Below are positions 35,416 through 44,050 of a stretch of 60,913 nucleotides of DNA, piece after piece. The notes below the pieces were generated by a model, which did no database searches, was not told the DNA's origin, and saw nothing but the letters and a program-made list of their open reading frames with translations. This stretch comes from Planctomycetota bacterium. GTDB lineage: Bacteria; Planctomycetota; Planctomycetia; Gemmatales; Gemmataceae. The DNA lies in the NCBI GenBank assembly GCA_016872605.1, contig VGZI01000014.1, forward strand, positions 1 through 60,913, written 5' to 3'. The translations under genes were made by a program, and so were the position numbers. How positions within the stretch are numbered: position 1 is the stretch's first letter; the number at the start of each line of letters is the position of its first letter.

Positions 35416-37437
35416 ATGCGCTTACTCGGTTGGCCATTCATCGCCATTCTCATCATCACATCGAACGTGGCTGCGCAGCCTGCCGCGAAGATTCCGATTC
35501 TGCTCGATTTCGACATCGCCGAAGACATCGACGACACCTTCGCGCTCGCCACGGTTTTGGCTAGCCCCGAGCTTGACCTGCGCGGCGTGACGACGGTCGG
35601 CGCGGACGCGTACAAACGCGCTCAGATCACCTGTCGATTCCTCACGGCATGCGGGCGGAAAGAGATCCCGGTCGCCGCCGGGTTGCCGGAGAAGACGACG
35701 AAGCCGCTCCCGTACTGGCAGGTGCAGTACGGCAATCACGCGTCGGTTTACTTCCGCGACCCGAAGCCGGCCGCCGAGAAAAAGAAGATGGTCGTCGACG
35801 GCAAGGAAAAAATCGTGAGTGTGCCGATTCTGGCGCCCGATTTCCTTTATCGGCACCTCAAGCAGAGCCCCGGCGAGTTGACGATCGTCGCCATCGGCCC
35901 ATTGACGAACATTGCGGCGCTGTTGACGAAACACCCCGACAGCAAAGCGATGATCAAACGCATCGTTTTGATGGGCGGCTCGATTCGCCGGGGGTACGAC
36001 GACGGCTCAAAGCCGCAGGCCGAGTACAACATTGCCGCTGACGCCAAGGCTGCTCAGATCGTGTTCACGTCCGGCGTGCCGATCGTGATGGCGCCGCTCG
36101 ACGCCACGGCCATGGTTCGGCTCGACGCGGCCAGGCAAAAGAAACTCTTCGACGCCGGGTCGATCCTCACGCTCTCCGTCCAAGCAATAACCGAGCTCTG
36201 GCGCGAGAAGAACGATCCCATTCTCTACGATCCTGTCGCTGTTACGCTCGTGTTCACAGAGAAATTCTGTAGGATGGAGGCCCTGTCTATCGGAGTCGAT
36301 GACAAGGGCTTCACCAAGATCGCCAAGGACGGCAAACCCAACACCCGCGTCGCCACGGCGATCAAGACCAAGGACTTTCTCGACTGGCTCGTCGATCGCC
36401 TGGCCAAGGCGTACCCGCCGTCGCTGCCAACCGGCCGCATCGTCAACGAAACGAAGATGGTACCGCGTGGCAATCTACCGAACCGTGTGCATGCGTTCGA
36501 GGACTTTGAGACCGACATCGAAAAACGCTGGTGGCTGTCCGGCCGGCTCGAAGCCGCCAATGTGCCGTCCGGAAGCAGCCGTGCTTGCCGGGCCATGTTG
36601 ACGCAGGACTTCGACGATCGTCAGGGGGAGATGAAGACGCTCTACCGCGCCGTCGTGTTCAACCCGGTCCCCGGGCCGCCGATGGGTAAAAAACCGCACT
36701 TGAGCTTCCGCTACTACCTCAACGGCACCGACGAGTTGCGCGTACAAATCTACAGCCTTAGCAACGGCTATCATCGCTGCTTGATGTTGAAGGGGTTGCC
36801 GCAGGGCAAATGGATGGAAGGCAACGTGGATATGCGCGATGCGCGAAAGCCCGATGGAACCGGCGGCCCGCTCTCGGAGAACGAACGCATTGACGACATT
36901 CAGTTCTACTGCGACCCGCGCGCCGAACTGCTGATCGACGACATCGTCCTCTACGACGCCGCCGACGAAACCGAGAAACGGCCGTTTCCGAATCGCTTCC
37001 TGTTCACCGGCTGGTTCGACAGCGGCAAGCAGGGCAAGGAATGGCCCGGCATGTTCGACATCGCGCCGAAAGAGGGCTTCTTCTGGCATGCCGCCAAGTC
37101 GGTCCTGCATCCCGACGACAAAAAGCAGGCCTGGATCAAGGTCGGACTGCGCGGCGATCGCCCCATCAATCCCGGCACGAACCTCTTCTTCCGCTACAAG
37201 CTCGAAGGCGCACGGCACATCACGGTCGATTTTGAATCGCCGCAACTTGGCAAGTTCATCGTCGTGCAGAGAGAGTTGAAAGCCAACGCTTGGGCGGAAA
37301 CGACCGTCGAGCTGGACATCTTGCCGCCGGCGCACGTGAAAGGACAAACCACGGTCCGATCGGTCGGCTTCCGCGTCCCGGCCGCGGCGCGCTTGTGGAT
37401 CGATGACCTGATGCTGTACGAGTGTACGAAGAAATAG
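35416..37437 (+). CDS. Secreted inosine-uridine-type nucleoside hydrolase with C-terminal beta domains
   Basis: 673 residues from ATG 35416 after a GAGGGGG box; signal peptide to about NVAAQ. Residues 22-340 are an IUNH fold: ILLDFDIAEDIDDTFALA is the Asp-rich calcium site, then IVAIGPLTNIAALL, LMGGS and AEYNIAADAKAA. The enzyme splits ribonucleosides into base and ribose. About 320 further residues form two jelly-roll-like units, each ending in LLIDDIVLYDAAD or LWIDDLMLYECT, perhaps for binding polymers. A two-domain tail is unusual for this family. Confidence 0.88.
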   Translation: MRLLGWPFIAILIITSNVAAQPAAKIPILLDFDIAEDIDDTFALATVLASPELDLRGVTTVGADAYKRAQITCRFLTACGRKEIPVAAGLPEKTTKPLPYWQVQYGNHASVYFRDPKPAAEKKKMVVDGKEKIVSVPILAPDFLYRHLKQSPGELTIVAIGPLTNIAALLTKHPDSKAMIKRIVLMGGSIRRGYDDGSKPQAEYNIAADAKAAQIVFTSGVPIVMAPLDATAMVRLDAARQKKLFDAGSILTLSVQAITELWREKNDPILYDPVAVTLVFTEKFCRMEALSIGVDDKGFTKIAKDGKPNTRVATAIKTKDFLDWLVDRLAKAYPPSLPTGRIVNETKMVPRGNLPNRVHAFEDFETDIEKRWWLSGRLEAANVPSGSSRACRAMLTQDFDDRQGEMKTLYRAVVFNPVPGPPMGKKPHLSFRYYLNGTDELRVQIYSLSNGYHRCLMLKGLPQGKWMEGNVDMRDARKPDGTGGPLSENERIDDIQFYCDPRAELLIDDIVLYDAADETEKRPFPNRFLFTGWFDSGKQGKEWPGMFDIAPKEGFFWHAAKSVLHPDDKKQAWIKVGLRGDRPINPGTNLFFRYKLEGARHITVDFESPQLGKFIVVQRELKANAWAETTVELDILPPAHVKGQTTVRSVGFRVPAAARLWIDDLMLYECTKK

Positions 37438-37444
37438 CATTGAG

Positions 37445-37510
37445 GTTACGGGCCGAAAGCGTCAGCGACGATTCACACAGTTTCCGTCGCTGACGCTTCC
37501 GGCTCGTAAC
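37445..37510. repeat. Inverted repeat, aagcgtcagcgacg family
   Basis: Inner arms aagcgtcagcgacg (37457-37470) and cgtcgctgacgctt (37485-37498) are perfect; outer arms gttacggg (37445-37452) and ctcgtaac (37503-37510) pair mostly. It sits between the nucleoside hydrolase and larC genes. A relative is at 56956-56990. Confidence 0.75.
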
Positions 37511-37535
37511 ATACGCCAAAGTCGAGAATTCAACC

Positions 37536-38765
37536 ATGCGTGTGGCTCATTTCGATTGTTTCAGCGGCATCTCCGGCGACATGACGCTGGCCGCCCTTTT
37601 CGACGTTGGCGTTCCGACCGAACTCGTATGCGCCGGCATCGCGTCGCTGGGCTTGCCGGTGCGCGTCGATTTCGAATCGGTGCAGAAGGGTGGTTTCGCG
37701 GCCACCGAGGTCTACGTCCACGCGCCCGAAGAGGACGAGCACCGCCACCTGAGCGACATCGAAGCGATCATCGCCAAGGGAGGTCTCACGCCGAAGCAGC
37801 GCGACCTGGCTCTCAAGATCTTTCGCCGACTTGCGCAAGCCGAAGCCGTTGCGCACGGCATCGACGTCAACGACGTCCACTTTCATGAGGTCGGTGCGCT
37901 CGACAGCATCGCCGACATCGTCGGGTCCGCCATCGCGCTCGATTTGCTCGGCGTCGAGAAATTTACGTCAAGCCCTGTTGCGGTCGGCAGCGGCACCGTC
38001 ATGTGTGCTCACGGCGTCATGCCTGTGCCGACGCCGGCGACCGCGGAGTTGCTCAAAGGCGTGCCGCTGCGCTCGGCGCCGGTGAAGACGGAGTTGACCA
38101 CGCCGACCGGGGCCGCGATCCTCACCAGCATCGTCAGTGAATATGTCGATACGCCGGCGATGATCGTTGAAGAAGTCGGCCACGGCGCCGGCAGCAAGGA
38201 TTTTCTCGAACAGCCGAATTTGTTGCGTATTTTTGTCGGCAACGCCAACAGCCGACAGGCTGTGGGATCGGGCGCCGCCGGCGTCCCATCCCACGGCCTT
38301 TCGGCCGTGGGCGTTCATGGTGTTGACAGTGATGAAGTCTGGGTCCTCGAAACCAACCTCGACGACGTGCCGGGCGAAATCGTCGGCTACACGATCGAAC
38401 GCCTCTTCGCCGCCGGCGCTCTCGATGTCTGGACGTTGCCCATCCAGATGAAGAAGGCCCGTCCCGGCATCCTGCTCAGCGTCATCGCCGACGATGCGAA
38501 CCTGGCGGCGTTGGAAACCATCCTCTTCCACGAGACGATGACCTTCGGCATCCGCCGCCATCGGGCCCAGCGGAGCAAGCTCGAGCGCAAGGCGATCACG
38601 GTCGAGACGCCGTGGGGCCCGATCAAGGCAAAGAAGGGCTGGCGCGACGGGGTGGGCGCGATCGTGACGCCGGAGTATGAGGATTGCGCCCGGGTTGCCC
38701 GTGAACACAACCTGCCTCTCCGGACGGTCTACGAACAAATCACAAAATCATGCGACACAAAATGA
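37536..38765 (+). CDS. larC: LarC-type nickel insertion protein (pyridinium dithiocarboxylate metallation)
   Basis: 409 residues from ATG 37536 in one continuous frame. LarC motifs are seen: FDCFSGISGDMTLAAL, DVHFHEVGALDSIAD, PVPTPATAELLKG, ELTTPTGAAIL, LETNLDDVPGE and ETMTFGIRRH. LarC is a CTP-dependent cyclometallase that puts nickel into the pincer cofactor of lactate racemase LarA. In Lactobacillus larC needs a frameshift; here it does not. About 20 residues (241-262) between the two halves are encoded by a palindromic element. A LarA-like gene lies at 49581; larB and larE are not in the window. Confidence 0.92.
   Translation: MRVAHFDCFSGISGDMTLAALFDVGVPTELVCAGIASLGLPVRVDFESVQKGGFAATEVYVHAPEEDEHRHLSDIEAIIAKGGLTPKQRDLALKIFRRLAQAEAVAHGIDVNDVHFHEVGALDSIADIVGSAIALDLLGVEKFTSSPVAVGSGTVMCAHGVMPVPTPATAELLKGVPLRSAPVKTELTTPTGAAILTSIVSEYVDTPAMIVEEVGHGAGSKDFLEQPNLLRIFVGNANSRQAVGSGAAGVPSHGLSAVGVHGVDSDEVWVLETNLDDVPGEIVGYTIERLFAAGALDVWTLPIQMKKARPGILLSVIADDANLAALETILFHETMTFGIRRHRAQRSKLERKAITVETPWGPIKAKKGWRDGVGAIVTPEYEDCARVAREHNLPLRTVYEQITKSCDTK
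38257..38322. repeat. Palindromic element inside larC
   Basis: It includes a hairpin with perfect arms cccacggcc (38290-38298) and ggccgtggg (38303-38311), and, to its left, GC-rich complementary words (gccgacaggc, gtgggatcgggcgccgccgg). It is read through in frame at the linker between the N- and C-terminal halves of LarC. Confidence 0.55.
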
Positions 38766-38783
38766 TAAAACATGATTTTGTGA
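38740..38783. repeat. Inverted repeat overlapping the larC stop region
   Basis: Perfect 13-bp arms tcacaaaatcatg (38740-38752) and catgattttgtga (38771-38783), with a third partial copy (catgatcttgtga, 38786-38798). It supplies the last codons of larC and separates larC from alaS; it may act as a terminator or attenuating hairpin. Confidence 0.7.
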
Positions 38784-38807
38784 CCCATGATCTTGTGAGT
38801 AACGACG

Positions 38808-41570
38808 ATGCCAACCGCCAATGAAATTCGCCAGCAGTTTGTCGACTTCTTCTGCAGGAAGCACGGGCATACGTTCGTGCCATCGTCGTCGGTGGTGCCG
38901 CTCGACGATCCAACGCTGCTGTTCACCAACGCCGGCATGAATCAGTTCAAGCCGTACTTCCTCGGCACCGAGAAGCCTCCCTACAAGCGCGTCGCCAACA
39001 CCCAAAAGTGCATCCGCGCCGGCGGCAAGCACAATGATCTGGATGACGTCGGCAAGGACACCTATCATCACACCTTCTTCGAAATGCTCGGCAACTGGTC
39101 CTTCGGAGACTACTTCAAGAAGGAAGCCATCGCCTGGGCCTGGGAGCTTCTCACCGACGTCTGGAAGCTCGACAAGTCCCGGCTGCACGTGACCGTCTTC
39201 GAAGGCGATCCGCAAAACAACATCCCGCGCGACGACGAAGCTGCCGGCTATTGGCGCGCCGTCGGCGTTCCCGATGCGCAGATTCATCTGGGCAACAAAA
39301 AGGACAACTTCTGGGAAATGGGCAACACCGGACCCTGCGGTCCGTGCACCGAGGTTCATTACGACCGCACGGCCGACAAGACCGGCGCCACGCTCGTCAA
39401 CAAAGGCAGTCCCGAAGTCATCGAGATCTGGAATCTCGTCTTCATCCAGTTCAACCGCAACGAGGACCAGACTCTGACGCCGCTGCCGGCGCAGCACGTC
39501 GATACGGGGATGGGATTCGAACGCATCACGGCGGTGTTGCAAGGCAAGACCAGCAACTACGACACCGATGTCTTCATGCCGATCTTCGCTGCCATCCAAA
39601 AGATCACCGGCGCCCCGGCCTACACCGGTAAGCTCGACGATTTGAAGGACACCGCTTACCGCGTTATTGCCGACCACATTCGCACGCTAACATTCGCATT
39701 GACGGACGGCGCGATGCTCGGCAACGATGGCCGCAACTACGTGCTCAAACGCATCCTGCGCCGCGCCGAACGCTATGGGCGACACTATCTTCTCGCCCAG
39801 AAGCCATTCCTGTGCGAACTCGTTAGCTCCGTCGTCGAAGCGATGGGCGGGTTCTTTCCGGAGCTCAAGAGCAACCCGACAAAAATCGCGCGTGCCATCG
39901 AAGACGAAGAAATACAGTTCATCCGCACACTCGATCGTGGCATCAAGCTGTTTCAACGCGTCAGCCAGCGTGCGCGAACCACCGGCGCAAACATAATTAA
40001 TGGCGTTGATGCATTCCAACTGCACGATACCTATGGCATCTATATCGACATCACCCAGCAAATGGCCCAAGAAGACGGATTGGCAGTCGATCTCACCGGA
40101 TACGCCGACGAGCTTCACCGCGCCAAGCAGCGCAGCCGCGCGGGGCAGAAAAAACACGTCGTCACAGCCGTGCAGGGCGACCTGCCCGCGACCGACGACA
40201 GTGCGAAGTACTCGGTACTGAGTACTGAGTACTCAGTACTAATCCTCGCCTGGGTCAAGGACAACGTCGTGCACACCGAAGCGGGCGCGTTGACGCCCGG
40301 CGAGGAAGCGGGGCTCGTCTTCGATGAGACCAACTTCTATGCCGAGCAGGGCGGGCAGGTTGGCGACACCGGATGGGTCAAAACCGCATCCGGGCAGTTC
40401 GAGGTCGAGGATACGCAACGGCTCGGTGACGCCGTCATCCACTGGGGCAAAGTCGCATCCGGCACGATCCGCACCGGCGAGACGGCGACGCTCGAAGTCA
40501 GCCCGGTGCGCTTCGACACCATGCGCAACCACACCGCGACGCACCTCCTCAACTGGGCGCTGCGCGAAGTCCTGGGCGATCATGTCGATCAGAAGGGCTC
40601 GCTCGTCGATGCGGAGCACACGCGCTTCGACTTCACGCACGACAAGCCGATGACGCACGATGAGATCGCGGAGGTCGCACGGCTCGTCAACGATAAGATT
40701 TTGGCCGACGAGCCGGTGACGCCGATAGTGATGCAGTTGGCGGAGGCGAAGAAGATCGCCGGCGTTCGCGCGGTGTTCGGCGAAAAGTATCCGGACCCGG
40801 TGCGCGTGGTGGTGATCGGCAGTCTCCCCTCTCCTTCCGGGAGAGGGGTTGGGGGTGAGGGCGGAACCACGCGAGCACCCTCACCCCCGGCCCCTCTCCC
40901 GGGGGGAGAGGGGAGCTCGGTCGAATTCTGCGGCGGCACGCACCTGGAGCGCACCAGCCAGGCGTGTCTGTTCAAGATCATCAGCCAGGAGGGCGTCGCC
41001 AAGGGCGTGCGGCGCATCACCGCGGTTACAGGGCCGAAGGCGGTCGAGTACGATCGCCAACTCGGCGGAATCATCGCCGACTTGACGGAGCGCTTCCACT
41101 GTCGGCCCGAAGAATTGCCGGCACGCATCGAATCGATGCACGACGAGATCAAGAAGCTGCAACAGCAACTCAAGAAAGGGGCGGCGAGCGATCTGGCAGG
41201 CACATTCGACAAGCTGCTGGCGTCGGCGGCAAAGGTGGGCAACGTGGCGGTCGTCATCGGCGAGATTCCAGCGGGACCCGACGACGCGATCCGCACGCAG
41301 GTCGATCGCGTCAAGCAGAAGGCCGGCTCCTGCGTCGTCGTCGTTGGCTGGGCGGACGACGGAAAAGCCGGGTTGTTGGCGGCAGTGTCGGATGACGTTG
41401 TCAAGCGTGGCGTCAAGGCCGGCGATCTCATCAAACACATCGCGCCGATCGTGGGCGGCGGCGGCGGCGGACGGCCCAATATGGCCCAGGCCGGCGGCAA
41501 AGACCCCAGCAAACTCGGAGATGCTCTCTCCCACGCCAAACGCCTGATCGAATCGGCTCTGGCGAAATGA
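38808..41570 (+). CDS. alaS: Alanine-tRNA ligase with two in-frame repeat insertions
   Basis: 920 residues from ATG 38808 (typical about 875). It charges tRNA-Ala and edits mischarged Ser/Gly. The catalytic core is standard (LLFTNAGMNQFKPYFLG, NTQKCIRAGGKHNDLDDVG, FFEMLGNWSFGDYFKKEA). The editing site has both motifs: HTATH and CGGTH (Cys at residue 708), and a Gly-rich C-terminal end (GGGGGGRPNMAQAGG). Two stretches do not belong to the family: SAKYSVLSTEYSVL at about 464-478 and a 31-residue Gly/Pro/Ser-rich piece at 673-703, right before CGGTH. Both are encoded by palindromes. The frame is intact, so the enzyme is presumably active. Confidence 0.97.
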   Translation: MPTANEIRQQFVDFFCRKHGHTFVPSSSVVPLDDPTLLFTNAGMNQFKPYFLGTEKPPYKRVANTQKCIRAGGKHNDLDDVGKDTYHHTFFEMLGNWSFGDYFKKEAIAWAWELLTDVWKLDKSRLHVTVFEGDPQNNIPRDDEAAGYWRAVGVPDAQIHLGNKKDNFWEMGNTGPCGPCTEVHYDRTADKTGATLVNKGSPEVIEIWNLVFIQFNRNEDQTLTPLPAQHVDTGMGFERITAVLQGKTSNYDTDVFMPIFAAIQKITGAPAYTGKLDDLKDTAYRVIADHIRTLTFALTDGAMLGNDGRNYVLKRILRRAERYGRHYLLAQKPFLCELVSSVVEAMGGFFPELKSNPTKIARAIEDEEIQFIRTLDRGIKLFQRVSQRARTTGANIINGVDAFQLHDTYGIYIDITQQMAQEDGLAVDLTGYADELHRAKQRSRAGQKKHVVTAVQGDLPATDDSAKYSVLSTEYSVLILAWVKDNVVHTEAGALTPGEEAGLVFDETNFYAEQGGQVGDTGWVKTASGQFEVEDTQRLGDAVIHWGKVASGTIRTGETATLEVSPVRFDTMRNHTATHLLNWALREVLGDHVDQKGSLVDAEHTRFDFTHDKPMTHDEIAEVARLVNDKILADEPVTPIVMQLAEAKKIAGVRAVFGEKYPDPVRVVVIGSLPSPSGRGVGGEGGTTRAPSPPAPLPGGEGSSVEFCGGTHLERTSQACLFKIISQEGVAKGVRRITAVTGPKAVEYDRQLGGIIADLTERFHCRPEELPARIESMHDEIKKLQQQLKKGAASDLAGTFDKLLASAAKVGNVAVVIGEIPAGPDDAIRTQVDRVKQKAGSCVVVVGWADDGKAGLLAAVSDDVVKRGVKAGDLIKHIAPIVGGGGGGRPNMAQAGGKDPSKLGDALSHAKRLIESALAK
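40207..40240. repeat. agtactgagtact palindrome in alaS
   Basis: Tandem overlapping palindromes agtactcggtact and agtactgagtactcagtact lie in the coding sequence between the catalytic and editing parts. Translated they give KYSVLSTEYSVL. Confidence 0.75.
40824..40915. repeat. Twin REP-like element in the editing domain of alaS
   Basis: Outer arms ctcccctctcc (40824-40834) and ggagaggggag (40905-40915) are perfect; inner arms gggggtgaggg (40851-40861) and ccctcaccccc (40878-40888) are perfect. The left half matches the single copy in the enolase-superfamily gene at 4081-4123. Confidence 0.85.
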
Positions 41571-41788
41571 GCGCCGAACGAACCGGGTAACGGAGAACCG
41601 AGGACCGAAAACGGAGAACGGGCTTACGCCGTGTGCCGTTACGGTTGTAACGATCGTGCCGACGATACCGCTTCTGCTCCAATCCACAGGGTCAATTCTC
41701 ATCTCTTTCGGCTCAAGCCAGGCGTCTGCCCTTTGTGCGGTGGTTATGATGGAGCGGGGAGCAATACGCTCCGAGGTGATGCGCCATC

Positions 41789-44035
41789 ATGACCGAAAAA
41801 GACACGACACGCGTGGACATGCTTGCCTGGCTGCTGCTCGTCTGTGGCCTGGCAGTTGCTCTGTGCGTGCTGACCGACGAGCCCGCGAGCGCGGCCAACG
41901 TGCTCGGCGTGCCCGGTCATGCCCTGGCGTCTGAACTCCATTCGGCTATCGGATGTGCGGTCCATGTGCTTCTGGCGGCCTGGTTTGTTCTGGTCTTGCT
42001 GCTGTTCCTGCGGAAGAACTGGCTGGTGTGGACGGCCCGGCTGTTCGGTTGGCTGTTGCTCCTGCCGTGCTGTGCGATCGCCGCCGATTATCTGGGCCAC
42101 GACTGGCTTCCCGGCCCGATCACGGGCAGCGGAGGCGCCCTTGGCGCGGCCTTGCGTCAACTGATGCAATCGCTGACCGATCTCGGCGGCGTCGTGACGT
42201 TTGGCGCGACCAGCGCCATCGCGCTGTTGTTAGCCGCCGATTTCGCCGTGCGGGGTGCATTCGATGTTCTGTACTGGGTTTGCTATCCGCTCAGCGTTTG
42301 CCTATCGTTTGTGGTCAGCCTACCGATGAGATTGTGGTCGACCTTCCTTGGCAACCCCTACGAAGTGGCGGAGACTGTGCCCGTGGCAACGAACGCGGAC
42401 GAGCATGGGGCGCTCGACGTGCCGATTCAGCACACCGGTTTCGACGTGACGCCAGAGCCGGAGCCCGAGCCGGAACCGGTGCACGAGCCGGCGATACTGC
42501 CGATCACGCGAATGGGCATGTCGAGCGTGCCGGAGAACAACTTCGAGGACTACGAGCTGCCGCCGCTATCTCTGCTCGACGATCCGGAGCCGTTCCCTTT
42601 CGAGCAGCACGATCAGAAGCTCCGCGACCAGGCGGCGATTCTCGAACAGACGTTTCGCGACTTCGAGCTCAACGTCAAGGTCGTCGGCATCAACACCGGG
42701 CCGGTCATCACGCAGTACGAGATCGCGCTCGAGACCGGCATGCGCGTCAACAAGATCACCACGCTCGGCGACGACCTCGCGCTGCATCTGAAAGTGCCGA
42801 GCGTGCGCATCGTCGCGCCGATACCGGGCAAAAACGCCGTCGGCATCGAAGTCCCCAACGAGCATCGGGCCACGGTTCGGCTCAAGGAGGTCATCCTCGG
42901 CGCGGGCCGCAAGCTCGCCAAGTGCAAGGTGCCATTGTTCCTGGGCAAAGACGCCGAGGGCAAGCCGCTCACGCACGACTTGGCCGACATGCCGCACCTC
43001 TTGATCGCCGGCACGACGGGCACGGGCAAGTCGGTCTGCCTGAATGCGCTGATCATCAGTATGCTCATGACGCGCCGGCCCGACGAGCTCAAGCTGCTGC
43101 TCATCGATCCGAAGAAGAATGAGTTCTCCGACTACCGCAAGATTCCGCACCTGATGCACCCGGTCATCACCGACGAGGAGAAGGCGACCGCCGTGCTCGC
43201 CTGGGCCGTCGACAAGATGGAAGAGCGCTACGACCTGTTGAGCCGGGCGCGGGTGCGCAATCTGGCCCAGTACAACGAGCTTGGCCTGGAGGAAATTCAT
43301 CGCCGCATTCAGCCGGACGAATCGGAACGCGAACGCATTCCGGAGAAGCTGCCGTACATCGTCATCGTCATCGACGAGTTCGGCGACTTGATTCTTCAAA
43401 CGAAGCGCGAGGCGGAGACGTACATCATTCGGCTGGCGCAAAAGGCCCGCGCCGCCGGCATCCACCTCGTGCTGGCGACGCAGCGCCCGACCGTCGATAT
43501 CGTCACGGGGCTGATCAAGTCGAACCTTCCGGGCCGGGTTTGCTTCAAGGTCGCGAGCCGCATGGATAGCCGAGTCGTGCTCGATGAGATGGGCGCGGAC
43601 AAGCTGCTGGGCAAGGGGGACATGCTGTTCTTGCTTCCAGGCAACAACTCGCTGGTGCGGGCGCAGTGCACGTATGTCGCGAGCCATGAGATTACCAAGG
43701 TCGTCGCGCATCTGGAAACCGACGAGCCGTGCTTCTCGCAAGAGTTGTTGCAGTTGCAATCGACGAATGCCGGCGCCGGCTCGATCGACAAGATGCGCGA
43801 GCGCGATCCGCTCTATGAGCAGGCGGTCGAGATCGTCATCCGCGAAGGCCGAGGCAGCGTGTCGCTGTTGCAGCGCACGCTCGGCATAGGCTATGGCCGA
43901 TCGGCACGCATGATCGACTGGATGGCGGAGGACGGCATCGTCGGCGCCTACAACGGCAGCAATGCGCGCGAAGTGAACTACACCGTCGAAGAGTGGGAGG
44001 CGTTCAAGCAGGGGCAGCAGCTAGCGCGGGCGTGA
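41789..44035 (+). CDS. ftsK: DNA translocase FtsK/SpoIIIE
   Basis: 748 residues from ATG 41789 with a GAGG box. Four hydrophobic spans in the first 185 residues anchor it in the membrane; a Glu/Pro-rich linker follows (TPEPEPEPEPVHEP). The motor has Walker A GTTGTGKS (408-415) and Walker B YIVIVIDEFGD. The C-terminal gamma winged helix (VEIVIREGRGSVSLLQR then LGIGYGRSARMIDWM) reads DNA polarity sequences. It pumps DNA at division septa and activates XerCD. Its end is only 15 bp from the convergent Hsp100 fusion gene. Confidence 0.96.
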   Translation: MTEKDTTRVDMLAWLLLVCGLAVALCVLTDEPASAANVLGVPGHALASELHSAIGCAVHVLLAAWFVLVLLLFLRKNWLVWTARLFGWLLLLPCCAIAADYLGHDWLPGPITGSGGALGAALRQLMQSLTDLGGVVTFGATSAIALLLAADFAVRGAFDVLYWVCYPLSVCLSFVVSLPMRLWSTFLGNPYEVAETVPVATNADEHGALDVPIQHTGFDVTPEPEPEPEPVHEPAILPITRMGMSSVPENNFEDYELPPLSLLDDPEPFPFEQHDQKLRDQAAILEQTFRDFELNVKVVGINTGPVITQYEIALETGMRVNKITTLGDDLALHLKVPSVRIVAPIPGKNAVGIEVPNEHRATVRLKEVILGAGRKLAKCKVPLFLGKDAEGKPLTHDLADMPHLLIAGTTGTGKSVCLNALIISMLMTRRPDELKLLLIDPKKNEFSDYRKIPHLMHPVITDEEKATAVLAWAVDKMEERYDLLSRARVRNLAQYNELGLEEIHRRIQPDESERERIPEKLPYIVIVIDEFGDLILQTKREAETYIIRLAQKARAAGIHLVLATQRPTVDIVTGLIKSNLPGRVCFKVASRMDSRVVLDEMGADKLLGKGDMLFLLPGNNSLVRAQCTYVASHEITKVVAHLETDEPCFSQELLQLQSTNAGAGSIDKMRERDPLYEQAVEIVIREGRGSVSLLQRTLGIGYGRSARMIDWMAEDGIVGAYNGSNAREVNYTVEEWEAFKQGQQLARA

Positions 44036-44050
44036 CCCCTCTCTCGTTCG

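Noticed and set aside
42566..43759. 397-codon minus-strand frame opposite ftsK
   Set aside because: Antisense shadow; Arg- and Asp-rich with no domain, while FtsK motifs are clear on the other strand.
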